Shown one piece after another: positions 36,724 through 48,210 of a stretch of DNA of 64,000 bases; the first letter of the stretch is position 1, and each line of letters starts with the position of its first letter. Below the pieces are notes generated by a model. That model did no database searches. It was not told the origin of the DNA and was given only the letters and a program-made list of their open reading frames with translations. The stretch is from Adiantum capillus-veneris (taxonomy: Eukaryota; Streptophyta; Polypodiopsida; Polypodiales; Pteridaceae), in NCBI GenBank assembly GCA_014529385.2, contig CM043960.1:124177043-124241042 (forward strand), given 5' to 3'. The position numbers and the translations under genes are program-made.

Positions 36724-38115
36724 CACTAGGTTGGTAATGGGACACTTTTATGTCCTGGGACACTTTTATGTCCTGTTAAGTGACCATTTTCCTTGAATTA
36801 TGTCAAGAGTTTCAAAATGGATTTTGAGGTGCTATCTATCTAGAAAGTTGTCTCATGAGCTGAAAAAAACTCGACATTTTTTTGGAATATCAATTCCATC
36901 TTTAACCTTGTCCTTGCACAACATTTCACAACCTAAACTGTGTGAAAAAACGGGTCTTGTTTTTGGCTTTTTTCAACTTTTTGCAACTATACCACTCTAG
37001 AATTCATTTTTGTGAGGTCTATAATGCTAGAGAACTATCTTTAGTAGTCCTCAACATGTCCTGATGCTTCTAGGGAGAAATAAATATTAAAGTTGTAAGT
37101 TATGACCAAATTACAAAAATTGTCAAATCTTGTTTTTTAGCCAATTTTAGCCCTTCTATGATTTTTTTGGTGGATTTCATGATATCCAAATGCATTTTTT
37201 ATTTTCTATGTCGCATATTGTAACATAAAGCTAATACTCCTTGAGTTTTGGGGCACCTAATACCCTATTTTGCATAGTATACAACGATGGTTGATTTTTT
37301 CAATTATAGAAGAAAACTAAACATTCTAGTATATCAAGTATAGCTTTTTCAATATTGTTAGTTTCTTGTGACAACTACATGCATTTTGTAGGTAGTAACC
37401 ATATCTAGTCATAAGGATCAAATTTCGCTAGATATTGAATAGTTTCTATGGGATTCTACAACTCATAATGTTGAACCCAGTTTTTTCATGTTTGCTGTAT
37501 TTAGCACTTCATCTTTGTCCCCAAGATTCCCCTTGGTAAGAGATGTACTTATTCTTTTGACATGCTCCATGGCTCCTTATGAACATAAAGGACAATAGGG
37601 AACTAAGAAAACATGCATATATTATTTGTATTGAGCGTGGCTATAGAAACTTTGATGATAGGTTTGCAGAATGGTAAAAATTCAACCTTTTTTGTACCTA
37701 TTTATTTTGGAAAAACAAAAAATGGTAAAAATTCAACTTTTTTGTACCTATTTATTTTGGAAAAACAAAAAATAGTGAGTGATAAGCAATCATATGTTCT
37801 GATCACCAACCCATTGAAGTTAACTAGGGAATTTATCTCAAGTCCTACAAAAATCCCTAATCTTATTTTTATGCAACAAAACGTAAGAAATTACTGTTTT
37901 GATGAAAATGCACTGGCCCATCAACTTTGGAGCCTTGGTGTGACCAAAAGATGAGAAATTTTACAAGTTTCTTATTTTTTCCATGTGTAGTAGGCCTTGA
38001 ACTATAACCTCATGAAAGGATTTTACAAAATGAGTGGATTCTACTATGGTTTTGGAGGTTTTTTTCAAAACCCTGAAAGGACACTTTTATGTCCTGTTAG
38101 GTTACCAACCTAGTG
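36724..38115. mobile_element. Non-autonomous DNA element with CACTAGG terminal inverted repeats
   Basis: 1,392 bp bounded by CACTAGGTTGGTAA and its inverse, flanked on each side by TTAA (36720-36723 and 38116-38119). The empty site, ACATTTAATAAAAAC, occurs in two other T copies (near 42300 and 50157). Next to the ends lies GGACACTTTTATGTCC, nearly palindromic, twice at the left and once at the right. The interior is AT-rich with a 51-bp direct duplication (about 37671-37773). A 113-codon frame inside is not supported by any motif. The CACTA start suggests a CACTA relative; the TTAA duplication is unlike that superfamily. Confidence 0.82.
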
Positions 38116-38684
38116 TTAATAAAAACACTTTGGCCTTGTTCATATGGAGCAATTGGACGAGCCTAGTCCTTTTCAAAACCTCCTTGCTCCTTCGTACATG
38201 CACTCACCCATGGTAATGAACAAGCCAACATATGCACAAAAATGAGGTGCCTCTTCATAACGACCTTCACTTCATCACTCGCGGTCATAATCCACAAGCG
38301 TCACTTTAAAAGAAACTTTATCCTTTAGAATTTTTTTCACCCTTCAAAGATAGATAGCCCTAGAGTGATGGGCATATATACAATGCACGGGGGGAAAAAC
38401 CTCCTAAAGAGGGAAAAAATGCCCCGGCGTCCTAGTGTGTTCACACACATCACTACCACATGTATATGGTAACATAATAGGTGGATTATCTTCATTGCCT
38501 GTCAAAAATAACTCCTCATGGCAAAGCAAGTGAGATCGTCATCATGATAATTCTTAATGAAATGACATTTCAAGCTCGCTTAAAGTGCTCCAAATCTCAT
38601 GCAGATGCTCTCTTTCTTTGTCAGAAACCCCTTGCTCTTGGACAAAAAAAACTCCAACGGTGGCATCCAGCGGGGAAAACTAGC

Positions 38685-38750
38685 ATGCTAGTGCTGAACC
38701 CAGAACTTTGGTAAAGACCGGTGCGTTATCCATTGCGCTATAGATGATGT
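38685..38750 (-). repeat. tRNA-Arg-like segment in T copy A
   Basis: Minus strand shows an A-box-like TAGCGCAATGGATAAC and, 30 nt on, a B-box-like GGGTTCAGCAC. The D-arm resembles tRNA-Arg. The acceptor stem does not pair and there is no CCA context, so it is a tRNA-derived remnant, not a tRNA gene. Confidence 0.6.
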
Positions 38751-39376
38751 ATGTTGAAAAAACATATGTATATATATATGAGCAACCAAGAGGCGGACAA
38801 TATGCAAACTGGTAATCATCCCCTAGCCTTGCACTGATGACTTGACTTGACACTCGTAATGATCCTTGATGACTCCTCAATGACTCGAGTGGGTCTTTTC
38901 AAATGATCTAAAACACCCAGGTCTATGGAAGTTTACAAAGGGATTTATAGGCGCTTGGGTACAAGTTTACATGTACAACCTAGGCAAATAACAAGAACTT
39001 ATCTTTGTCAAAAGAGAAATATTTTATAAAAACTCAAATATTTTTCTTAAAAGAGCGCGATGGTTTTTTTTTATGATTTAAAAAATCTCCATTTAGGATG
39101 CAAGCTTTTTGCTAGAACACCTAAATGCTGCAAACTAGTCCCACCAGGCGTGCCACTGATAAGTATTTTTCTAGGCATGGGCCATGGAGGAGACCCAGAG
39201 AAGAAAAACCAAGCAAAGACTAGAGATGCTCAAACTCACAAACCCAAGCTAACTAGCAAGGAACTATGGATGGAGATGTGCTACTAAAATCTAATACCAA
39301 GGAATGTGCTATGCATATGCAATCTGAGTGTCAGATCTCACCACCAACAACAAAGTGATCAATTAACCATTGAACA

Positions 39377-39421
<45 letters not shown>

Positions 39422-39715
39422 TTTTGTGTTGTCTTTATTTCAAAAGAGAGAGAAAGATGAGATGACCACGAGATTTTTGCATGAATAATGATGCAACTAG
39501 AATATTGAAAATATTGTTTTTACTACATTTTAACAATAACTTATCTTTTGAGCTTTTGTCGAGGCAGCTTCATAGGCTCCAAACTTCAAGTGATAGCGAC
39601 TCAAGGCTTACACCCTATAGTACAGCACACTTGTAATTGGCTTACACCCAATAGAGCAGTGCAATTTGTTCTTGTTTAATAGCACCAAATACTGGCTCTC
39701 TCTCACACAACAAAG

Positions 39716-39717
<2 letters not shown>

Positions 39718-39769
<52 letters not shown>

Positions 39770-40016
39770 GGGGAGGAGGAGAAGAAGAAAAGATGAGTAT
39801 TTTAACATCATAGGAAACTATCCCAACGGAAACTCTATCTCTCTGTTTCTCTTTCCCCCACCCTCCACCCGTCCTCCTTTTCTTTTAACACTGAGAGTTT
39901 TCTCTCTACACTCTCTATTTCTCGATCATCTGAAGGATTTTCTTTTAATAAGGAAAGTAAACATATCTCTATCAAATCGACCTCAATTTGCAACAGAGTA
40001 GAGCAACAGAGGGAAT

Positions 40017-40086
<70 letters not shown>

Positions 40087-40178
40087 CTCTATCTCTATCT
40101 CTATCTCTCTATCATATATGGCCCACCACCAGACCTCTCTCTAACAGCTCTCTTTGTCTCATTCTTATAGAGAGATTT

Positions 40179-40238
<60 letters not shown>

Positions 40239-40511
40239 CAAATCACTGTAGAGAGCTGAATATCTCTTTCTCTTCCTCCTTGCTCTCGGTAGCCTGGATA
40301 TGGCGCTTTCTTTCTTGGAAAACGCCCTGCTCCTTCTCGGCAAAACTTGAGCTTCATCATCATGGCCTCGTTGGCTCCTACCTCAAAATGGTCATGCCTC
40401 CCATTCTCTTGCCCTCAGTTCTCCTGCTTGGTGACCGTGGCCTGCATGCCCCTCCTGGCTCTCCTCTCATCATTGACAATGGCCTGCTCGGCCCCCCGCA
40501 AGCAACGGGTG

Positions 40512-40567
<56 letters not shown>

Positions 40568-40956
40568 ATATGGCCCACCACGAGACCTCTCTCTAACATC
40601 TCTCTTTGTCTCATTCTTATAGAGAGATTTGATCTCTCTCCCTCTCTCCCTCTCTCTCTCTCTCTCTCTTTTAGGTTTTAACGAGGAGAAGAACATGAAG
40701 AAGAAAAGATGAGTATTTTAACATCATAGGAAACTATCCCAAGGGAAACTCTATCTCTCTCTTTCTCTTTACCTCACCCTTCAATTCGCGTTTCCACCCA
40801 TCCTCCTTTGCTTTCAACACTCGGAATTTTCTCTCTACACTCTCTATTTCTCGAGCATGAGAATGCACGCCAAAGGCTTCTTTTTTTTTTATAAGGAAAG
40901 TAAACATCTCTCTCTCAATTCGACCTTGATTTGCAAGAGAGCAGAGGAACAGAGGG

Positions 40957-41019
<63 letters not shown>

Positions 41020-41467
41020 AGAGAGCCGAATATCTCTTACTCTTCCTCCTCACTGTCACAAACTTGTATACATCGCTTTCTCTTTTGCAAAACAACCTCC
41101 TCCTTCTCGGCACAGCCAGAGCTTTGTCATCCTGGCCTTGTTGGCGCCTGCCTCAAAACGGCCATGCCTGCCCTCAATTCTCCTGCTTGGCGACCATGGC
41201 CTGCATACCCTCCGCAGCTCTCCTCTTGTCATCAATAATGGCCTGCTCGGCCCCCCGCAAGCAGCGGGTGATTCTCTCCTCTCTCGCAAGCAGTGGGTGC
41301 TTCACAATCAACACTCTCTTGCCAGATAGCACCACCCCTGGTCAATTTTTTCCAGACCAAAGAAAACCTTAAAATACCTTTATATTGTTTCACTTAACTT
41401 TGGCTTCTTCAATCCCCCATTCACTCACAAGTGGCTCGTCTACTTTGATGGCTCCCTTAAGCCCTCA
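39718..41467. repeat. Mosaic repeat cluster 3
   Basis: Order: (CT)n 39718-39765, M1 39766-40020, (CT)n with a CTAT run to about 40109, M2, (CT)n 40181-40233, M3 40234-40512, (CT)n to 40563, M2, short (CT)n, M1 40670-40959, (CT)n with (GT)n 40960-41018, M3 from 41019. The final M3 continues towards a T module but is interrupted at 41468 by the palindromic element. Frames such as SLSLSL or RERERE are dinucleotide translations. Confidence 0.85.
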
Positions 41468-42173
41468 TGTGACGCCCCAGGTTCTGGGCGCGTCGGGGAG
41501 GGACCGTTTTCCTTTGCTCTAATACCAAGTGTGACGCCCCAGCTTCTGGGCGCGTCGGGGAGGGACCGTTTTCCTTTGCTCTGATACCAAGTGTGACGCC
41601 CCAGCTTCTGGGCGCGTCGGGGAGGGGGCCCGGCGGGGATTCTTACCCGCACGCAGCCGAGGGAACTTCTGTCTTCAAGGGGCCCGTCGGGGATTCTTAC
41701 CCGCACGCGGCCGAGGGACTTCTACCTTCGAGGGCCCGTCGGGGATTCTTACCCGCACGCGGCCGAGGGGACCAAGGTGTTGCTTCAAGGGGTCCTGGCA
41801 CGGACGGTACCGGCTCAGGAGGGCCCGGCTCGGACGGCACCGGCTCGGGTCAAGTTGCCTTCTCGGGGGCCCGGCTCGGACGGGGCCGGCTCGGGCGTGG
41901 TTGCGTTCCATGGGTCGACGGCCGTTTGTGTTTCGCGGGTCCCCGCCGGGCCCCCTCCCCGACGCGCCCAGAAGCTGGGGCGTCACACTTGGTATCAAAG
42001 CAAAGGAAAACGGTCCCTCCCCGACGCGCCCAGAAGCTGGGACGTCACACTTGGTATCAGAGCAAAGGAAAACGGTCCCTCCCCGACGCGCCCAGAAACT
42101 GGGGCGTCACACTTGGTATCAGAGCAAAGGAAAACGGTCCCTCCCCGACGCGCCCAGAAGCTGGGGCGTCACA
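41468..42173. mobile_element. 706-bp palindromic GC-rich element of 62-bp units
   Basis: Starts TGTGACGCCCC and ends GGGGCGTCACA, with CCTCA duplicated on both sides (41463-41467 and 42174-42178). The left arm holds two and a half tandem 62-bp units (from 41468, 41530, 41592). The right arm holds three and a half of the same unit inverted (41988, 42050 and 42112 starts, plus a partial from 41953). Each right-arm unit carries TTGGTATCAGAGC, the tRNA-iMet primer-site motif, just after TCACA. The centre (41627-41952) is GC-rich with three repeats containing GGGGATTCTTACCCGCACGC. The ends and duplication resemble a TRIM or LTR-derived element; the inverted arms resemble a foldback element. The arginine/proline-rich frames across it are not genes. 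Confidence 0.85.
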
Positions 42174-43800
42174 CCTCACCTATTGCACCATGGCCGTGCA
42201 CCTTCCACATGCACTCCTTGCCCCTCATGAAAGAGTGGCGGCTCCTCTTCAGGGCTGGGTGGTGGCCCTTTGATATTCTTTAAAAAAAACATAATCAGAT
42301 ACATTTAATAAAAACCCTTTGGCCTTGTTCATATGGAGCAATTGGACGAGCCTAGTCCTTTTCAAAACCTCCTTGCTCCTTCGTATATGCACTCACCCAT
42401 GGTAATGAACAAGCCAACACACACACAAAAACAAGGTGCCTCTTCATAATGGACTTCACTTCATTAGTCATGATCATAATCCACAAGTGTCACTTCAAAA
42501 GAAACTTTATCTCTTAGAATTGTTTTCACCCTTCACTCAAACCTCTGCACCACCGTGAAACATAGAAGTCACGATCACATCGATGTCCTCAAGTTGAGCA
42601 TCTCCAAGTTCTCTTTCATTGCCTTTCAAAAATAACTCCTCATGGCAGAGCAAGTGAGATCGTCATCATGATAATTCTTAATGAAATGACATTTCAAGCT
42701 CGCTTAAAGTGCTCCAAATCTCATGTAGATGCTCTCTTTCTTTGTCAGAAACCCCTTGCTCTTGGCCAAAAAAAAACTCCAACAGTGGCGTCCAGTGGCG
42801 AAAACTAGCCTGCTAGTGTCGAACCCAGAACTTTGGTAAAGACCGATGCCTTATCCATTGGGCTATAGATGATGTATGTTGAAAAAACATATGTACATAT
42901 ATATGAACAACCAAGAGGCGGACAATATGCAATCTCACAAAGATGCAAATTAGTAATCATCCCCTAGCCTTGCACTGATGACTTGACTTGACACTCGTAA
43001 TGATCCTTGATGACTCCTCAATGACTCGAGTGGGTCTTTCCCAATTACCTAAAACACCCAGGTCTATGGAAGTTTACAAAGGGATTTATAGGCGCTTGGA
43101 TCAAAGTTTACATGTACAAGCTAGGTGAATAACAAGAAATTATCTTTGTCAAAGGAGAAATATTTTTAAAAAACTCATCTTATTTTTCTTAGAAGAGCAT
43201 GATGGTTTTTTTTATGAATAAAAAAATCTCCATTTAGGATGCAGGTTTTTTGCTAGAACACCTAAATGCAAACTAGTCCCACTGAGCGTGCCACTAATAA
43301 ATATTTTTCTAGGCATGGGCCATGGAGCAGACCCAGACAAGAAATACCAAGCAAATACTAAAGATGCTAAAACTCACAAATCCAAGCCAACCAACAAGGA
43401 ACTATGGATAGAGATGTGCTACTGAAATCAGCTGCCAAGGAATGTGCAATGCAGTCTGAGTGTCAGATGTCACCACCACCAACAAAGTGATCACTTAATC
43501 ATTCAACAAGAGAGAAAGAGAGAGAGATTGATTTAATGTTGTCTTTATTTCAAAAAAAAAGAGAAAGACGAGACGAGCACGAGATTTTTTGTGAATAATC
43601 GTGCAAGGAGGCTTTTGAACTTTTGTCGAGGCAGCTTTGTAGGCTCCAAACTTCAAATGATAGCGACTCGGGGCTTACACCCTATAGGGCAGCACACTTG
43701 TAATTGGCTTACACCCAATAAAGCAACACAATTTGTTCTTGTTTAATAGCACCAAATACTGGCTCTCTCTCACACAACAAAGTCTCCTCTCTCTCTCTCT
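42174..43800. repeat. T module copy B
   Basis: Homologous to copies A, C and D. Begins CTCACCTATTGCACCATGG right of the palindromic element and ends CACACAACAAAGTC then short (CT)n. It preserves the uninterrupted site (about 42300) that the TTAA element occupies in copy A. No conserved reading frame. Confidence 0.82.
42812..42874 (-). repeat. tRNA-Arg-like segment in T copy B
   Basis: The best-preserved of three: minus strand TAGCCCAATGGATAAGG (A-box-like) and GGGTTCGACAC (B-box-like). It is not a complete cloverleaf, so it is interpreted as a tRNA-derived, possibly SINE-type remnant. Confidence 0.65.
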
Positions 43801-43863
43801 CCCTATCAAATATGGCCAATCAACAAAGTCTCTCTAACATCTCTCATTCTTATAGAAAGATTT

Positions 43864-43925
<62 letters not shown>
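43801..43925. repeat. M2 and (CT)n before LINE copy 2
   Basis: M2 (about 43801-43866) ending GAAAGATTTGAT, then (CT)n to 43925, where the LINE begins. The same M2-(CT)n continues straight into M1 at 51739-51870, giving the empty site. Confidence 0.85.
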
Positions 43926-43927
<2 letters not shown>

Positions 43928-44109
43928 GGATACAAAATGTTTTGGATGTGAAGATCACACTATTAAGCAACAAAATATGCACCGCAAGGCATATGAGGAA
44001 AAGAATAAGAAAAACAAGGAGATCTCTCATGAAGAAAATGTGCCCAAGGAGGAGGCAAGTCCCTCGAGCAAATAGGGATGCGTGACCTATGAGACCGAGT
44101 TACAAAAAT

Positions 44110-47100
44110 ATTGAAAATATGCGTTTGGAATTGTAATGAATACCCATGGAATGTGGGGATTTGCATTGATGAACTAACAAGCAAAGCCGATGTTGTACTT
44201 CTTGTTGGCATGATACACAAAGGATTAACGGCTTGGAGAATTACAATGTACATTCATTGATGTGGTCAAAGAATCTTAAGCAACAAAGAGGACAAGGAGG
44301 GGTAGCATGTATGGTTAAGAAAGGATTGTAAGATTTTGTATCAATTGTGAAAGATGACAAGTACAAACGTTACGTATGGCTGAAAATTATGACACCAAAA
44401 AGAGCACCCATTTTTGTAGCTAGTTTCTACATTCCTCATCATGATTCTCCCTTTTATGCTTGCATAGATAGAGATCAGCCATTTTTTTATTTAGAAGAGG
44501 ACATTGCTTATTTCAAAGGTGAAGGTGATGTTATTGTATTTGGGGATATGAATGCTCGTACAAAAACATTGCAACATGATACTCAACAATTTGATATGCC
44601 ATACATTTCAAGGGAGTTGCAGGAAGTTCACTTGTATGATCGTTCTTCAATGGATGAGAAAGAGCCGGATCACTATGGAAAGTTACTTTACACATGTGTA
44701 ATAGCACGGGTATGCTCATTGCCAATGGTGTATCTTTGTGGAGTGGAACCAATGGATTTACATGTAGGAGACACAATAGGGATAATGTGATTGACTATAT
44801 GCTACTCTCCGAAGCCATCATGTATCGCATAAAGAGTTTTATGTTTGGTCAATGGACCCCGGAATCCGACAATCGCACCTTATATATTGACCTTTCATGT
44901 GGAGAAGCAATTAAGCATGATAATCTCAACCAAAGGAAACAGAAATTATCACTATGTATGGATTTCAAACGGGCACTAATGTACATTGAAATGGTTGAGT
45001 AAATTTATGGATGAAGAAGCTTCAATATGATGCACCATTAGAAACTAAATGGGAATCTTTCAAGAAAGTTATTTATTCTTCTGCTGAAGAATGCTTTGCT
45101 ATAAAGTATCTCCATGGTATCAACAAAGATAGATCACGCAAAAGGTGGTTTGATAAAGAATGTCAAGATGCTCAAAAGTCCTTGATAAAGCTTGATGTAA
45201 CTATGGACAAACACAACTATCAAAGTCAATCATTTGCATACATACAAGGCATTGATCCAAAAGAAGAGAAGAAGATGGGAAATAAAGCACCAACTTTTTC
45301 AAGTCCAAGAAAAGGCACATGTATGTGGAAGATTTTGGAGAAACTTGAGGGGCAAGCGGGTTGAGAATTTTGGTAACTTGAGTCTTGTGGATATGTACAC
45401 ACATTGTAGGCAATTATATGAGCAAGAAAATGCTGAAAAAATGCCATTTTATGGTTCACTCCCATGTATGCCTTCTTTTTTTACTATTGAGTATGTATGC
45501 GATGGGCTTGAAAAGTTGGCCACTCGCAAAGCAAGAGATCTTCAAGGTATCAAGACGGAGATGATCAAATGGACGGGAGATTTTACCCATGAGTTGATGT
45601 GTGATATGTTCAACCTTGCACTTCAACATGGTATGCCTTATGATTGGAGTACTAATTGGGTTGAGCCTTTGCATAAAGGAGGGGATGTAAAGAATGTAAA
45701 CAACTATCGGAGTATAATGATTGGGTCTCTTATGGGAAAGTTGTTTGGGTACATAATGGAGATGAAATTTAGTGATTTGGCTGAAGATAATGACAAGCGT
45801 GCAAAGGGACAAGCGGGTTTTTTTCGATGCCATAGCACCATTGATCATCTTGTCACTCTTCATGTTGTCATGGAGGAAAGTCGGTTGAAAGGCAAGCGAT
45901 TGTATTGTTGTTTTGTGGACTTTAAGAAAGACTTTGATATGATTCCACGTAGCAATTTGTGGAGAAGATGGAAGAACTCCAAGTGCCAAGTGAGTTTATG
46001 CTTGCGGTTTCTTGAATCTATGAAAAGATGATTTGTCAATTGCGCATGGGAAGAGAAATTTCAGAAATTTTTGTAAGCACTATTGGGGTTAAACAAGGAT
46101 GTCCGTTGTCACCAACTCTCTTTGGTCTATGCATCAATCAATTGGAACAAATGGTACTTGAATTTATGCAAGAAGAAGGCATTAGAGGTCACTATTTGCA
46201 ATGCGGTAACCATGCTTTTTTTGTATGCGGATGATGTAGTGCTTCTAGCACACACTTTAGAAGATGCACAAAAGCTTATGGTTGTCCTTGAGAACTTTTG
46301 CTTGCATAGTGTGTTGATTGTGAACGAATCCAAGACAAAGGTTATGCTTGTGAAAAGACAACCATAAGGAGAAGCCATGCATTGTGTACAACAATAAGAC
46401 ACTTGGAGTTGTTGAGAGCTTTAAGTACCTTGGTCTTGAGGTTCCGTCCAATCACAAGTGGCATGAGTGTGCTATGCGTCGTTTGGAAGCAGGAAAGACA
46501 GCATATTATACATTTGAGAACATGTGTAATGAGGTAAACATCAAGTGTTGGGTTCCCAAGAAGTATCTTTTTGATGCATTGGTGACACCGGTTCTTCTTT
46601 ATGGAGTTGAAGTGTGGGGCGGGAGCATCTCAAACTCTACTTGGAAAGGGTTTGAGAATGTCCAAAGCATTTTCTCTCAAACTTTCTCCAAGTGAAGACA
46701 CAAACACCATATATGCTCCTACTTCTTGAGTCGGGATGTCTTTCAATTGAGGTTATGGGCATGGAAAGGGTTGTGGAGTACATGGTAAAGATGCGTCAAA
46801 ACCCCTCACATTGACTTCCTACAATTGCATGGGAAGCAAGCAAAAAAGTTCAAAAGACGCATAAAAGCAAGATCTTGAGCATGGGATGGATGCAAGACAT
46901 AAAAAAGTGGTTTGGGAGATGGGATGCATTACACTTGCTACATGATGCTTCAATTGACTCCCAAGTAAATGAAGCTTTTCTACAACGCCAATGTATTACG
47001 GCTTGGGAGAAATCCGTGGGTCACGCTTCATACATTACACCACCCATATTTCCCCCAACTACAAAACCATGTTCTTCGTTGAAAGAGGAAACCGTACTCA

Positions 47101-47431
47101 CAGTTACATGCTTGAGCCTATCCCCTTGTCGGCGATACGAACTATCACAGGCATTCGGCTTAGCTCCCATTTCCTTCGATGCAAGATAGGGTGTTGGGGC
47201 AATGGAAAAGAGTCAAATCAACTGTGCACATTATGCTCACTGCAAGTTTGAGAGTTTGAGTACCACACACTACTAGAGTGTTCAGCTTTTGGTCACATCG
47301 AAACTTGCTTCTCTCACATTTTCAGCCATAACTTAGACCTACACACTTTCCTCTCCCAGCCAAAGTGTGGGCTCTCCATTGTGACTCTCTTCACCATAAT
47401 TTTGGAGCATCGAGAGTCACTCATCAGCTAA
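44110..47431 (+). pseudogene. LINE ORF2: APE endonuclease, reverse transcriptase, CCHC
   Basis: Endonuclease: KICVWNCNEYPWNVGI near 44115, VASFYIPHHDSPF (about 44420), GDVIVFGDMNART (44526-44562), and IDYMLLSEA then WTPESDNRT (44790-44880), where the usual SDH is SDN. RT: EPLHKGGDVKNVNNYRSIM, CCFVDFKKDFDMIPR, GVKQGCPLSPTLF and an intact FLYADDVVLLA (about 46220-46250). C-terminal: VTPVLLYGVEVWGGS (near 46590), LCTLC and HTLLEC (about 47225-47280). The protein nicks the target and primes cDNA synthesis there. At least six frameshifts or stops (for example near 44330, 45290, 45990, 46180, 46690 and 47250) make it a pseudogene. It aligns with copy 1 from about 45030 to the end. Confidence 0.9.
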
Positions 47432-47457
47432 ACACATACTACATCACATGTAACTTT

Positions 47458-47498
47458 GGTCCCATAGGTCATATTTGACCTCCGAGGACGATAATAAA

Positions 47499-47500
<2 letters not shown>
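47458..47500 (+). other. LINE 3' tail, copy 2
   Basis: The same tail as 24182-24222, with GGTCA/TGACC able to pair, ending GACGATAATAAAA directly before (CT)n. Confidence 0.75.
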
Positions 47501-47583
<83 letters not shown>

Positions 47584-47902
47584 TTCTAGGGCTCAATGAG
47601 GAGGAGAAGGAAAAGAAGAAGAAGAAAAGATGAGTATTTTAACATCATAGGAAACTATCCCAAGGGAAACTGTATCTCTCTCTTTCTCTTTTCCTCACCC
47701 TTCAACTCTTGTTTCCACCCATCCTCCTTTGCTTTCAACACTGGGAGTTTTTGCTCTACACTCTCTATTTCTCAAGCATGAAAATGCACCCCAAACGCTT
47801 TTAAATGAAGCCAAAGGAATTTTTTTTAATAAGGAAAGTAAACATATCTCTCTCAAATTGACCTCAATTTGCAAAAGAGCAGAGCAACAGAGGGAATCAA
47901 TC
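47501..47902. repeat. (CT)n/(GT)n and M1 module
   Basis: (CT)n 47501-47536, (GT)n to 47582, then M1 to about 47902, ending GAGGGAATCAATC where other M1 copies run into (CT)n. Here ORF1-bearing sequence starts instead. Confidence 0.85.
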
Positions 47903-48210
47903 GCAGCCCGAGCTCCAGCAGGCAGCAGCGCCCACCGTTCGGGTCCACCCCTGTCGCGCCACCGTCCCAGCTCTGCTCTGGTCCAACGGCGCCCTCACGG
48001 GTCGCCCGGGCCCTGCTCCGCCCATCACGGGTCCCGATCTCTACATCCCCCCCCATACCCGCCCCCGTCTCCGCGCTGCTCTCTGCATTTCACACTACAT
48101 TTCACACTTCCTTGACCTAAGCTTATTTCACTGGAATATTAAACTCCTAAGCGGCCTTTCCCACTTGGAGCCCACCGACAGTCCACCTTTGGATCTTCTA
48201 AACAACAGCG

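Larger units (their letters stand above)
36538..39717. repeat. T module copy A, interrupted by a DNA element
   Basis: Resumes the module cut at 25066 and runs through CTCACCTATTGCACCATGG, a Lys/Asn-poor AT-rich body, and ends at CACACAACAAAG before (CT)n. It is homologous to 42174-43800, 50038-51720 and, in part, 52678-53328. The 1,392-bp insertion 36724-38115 splits it. A segment at about 38349-38475 differs completely from the other copies, so it was replaced or inserted locally. A (GA)n run lies at about 39373-39416. No frame is conserved among the copies. Confidence 0.82.
43926..47500 (+). mobile_element. LINE copy 2, with endonuclease and RT
   Basis: A 3.6-kb L1-type LINE inserted in the (CT)n between an M2 and an M1 module. 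The 5' part contains a Lys-rich piece with CFGC, then an APE-type endonuclease, RT and a C-terminal CCHC. It ends in the shared 43-nt tail (47458-47500), followed immediately by (CT)n then (GT)n. No ORF1 precedes it. No target duplication can be defined because both flanks are the same dinucleotide. Confidence 0.88.

Noticed and set aside
37613-37954. 113-codon frame inside the TTAA element
   Set aside because: It is AT-rich, includes the 51-bp duplication, and has no transposase motif.
38685-38750. Functional tRNA-Arg gene
   Set aside because: Only box-like motifs and a D-arm are present; the acceptor and anticodon stems do not pair in any of the three copies.
39060-39287. 75-codon frame in T copy A
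   Set aside because: The matching places in copies B and C are shifted or stopped, so it is not a conserved gene.
41627-41952. rDNA fragment suggested by high GC
   Set aside because: No conserved rRNA sequence is recognisable and the stretch is internally repetitive.
41468-42173. CRISPR-like regular repeats
   Set aside because: The units are contiguous and inverted, with no unique spacers, in a plant-type transposon context.
41593-42283. Arg/Pro/Gly-rich frames of 107-226 codons on both strands
   Set aside because: They are products of the GC-rich palindromic element, whose 62-bp units give repeated peptides in every frame.
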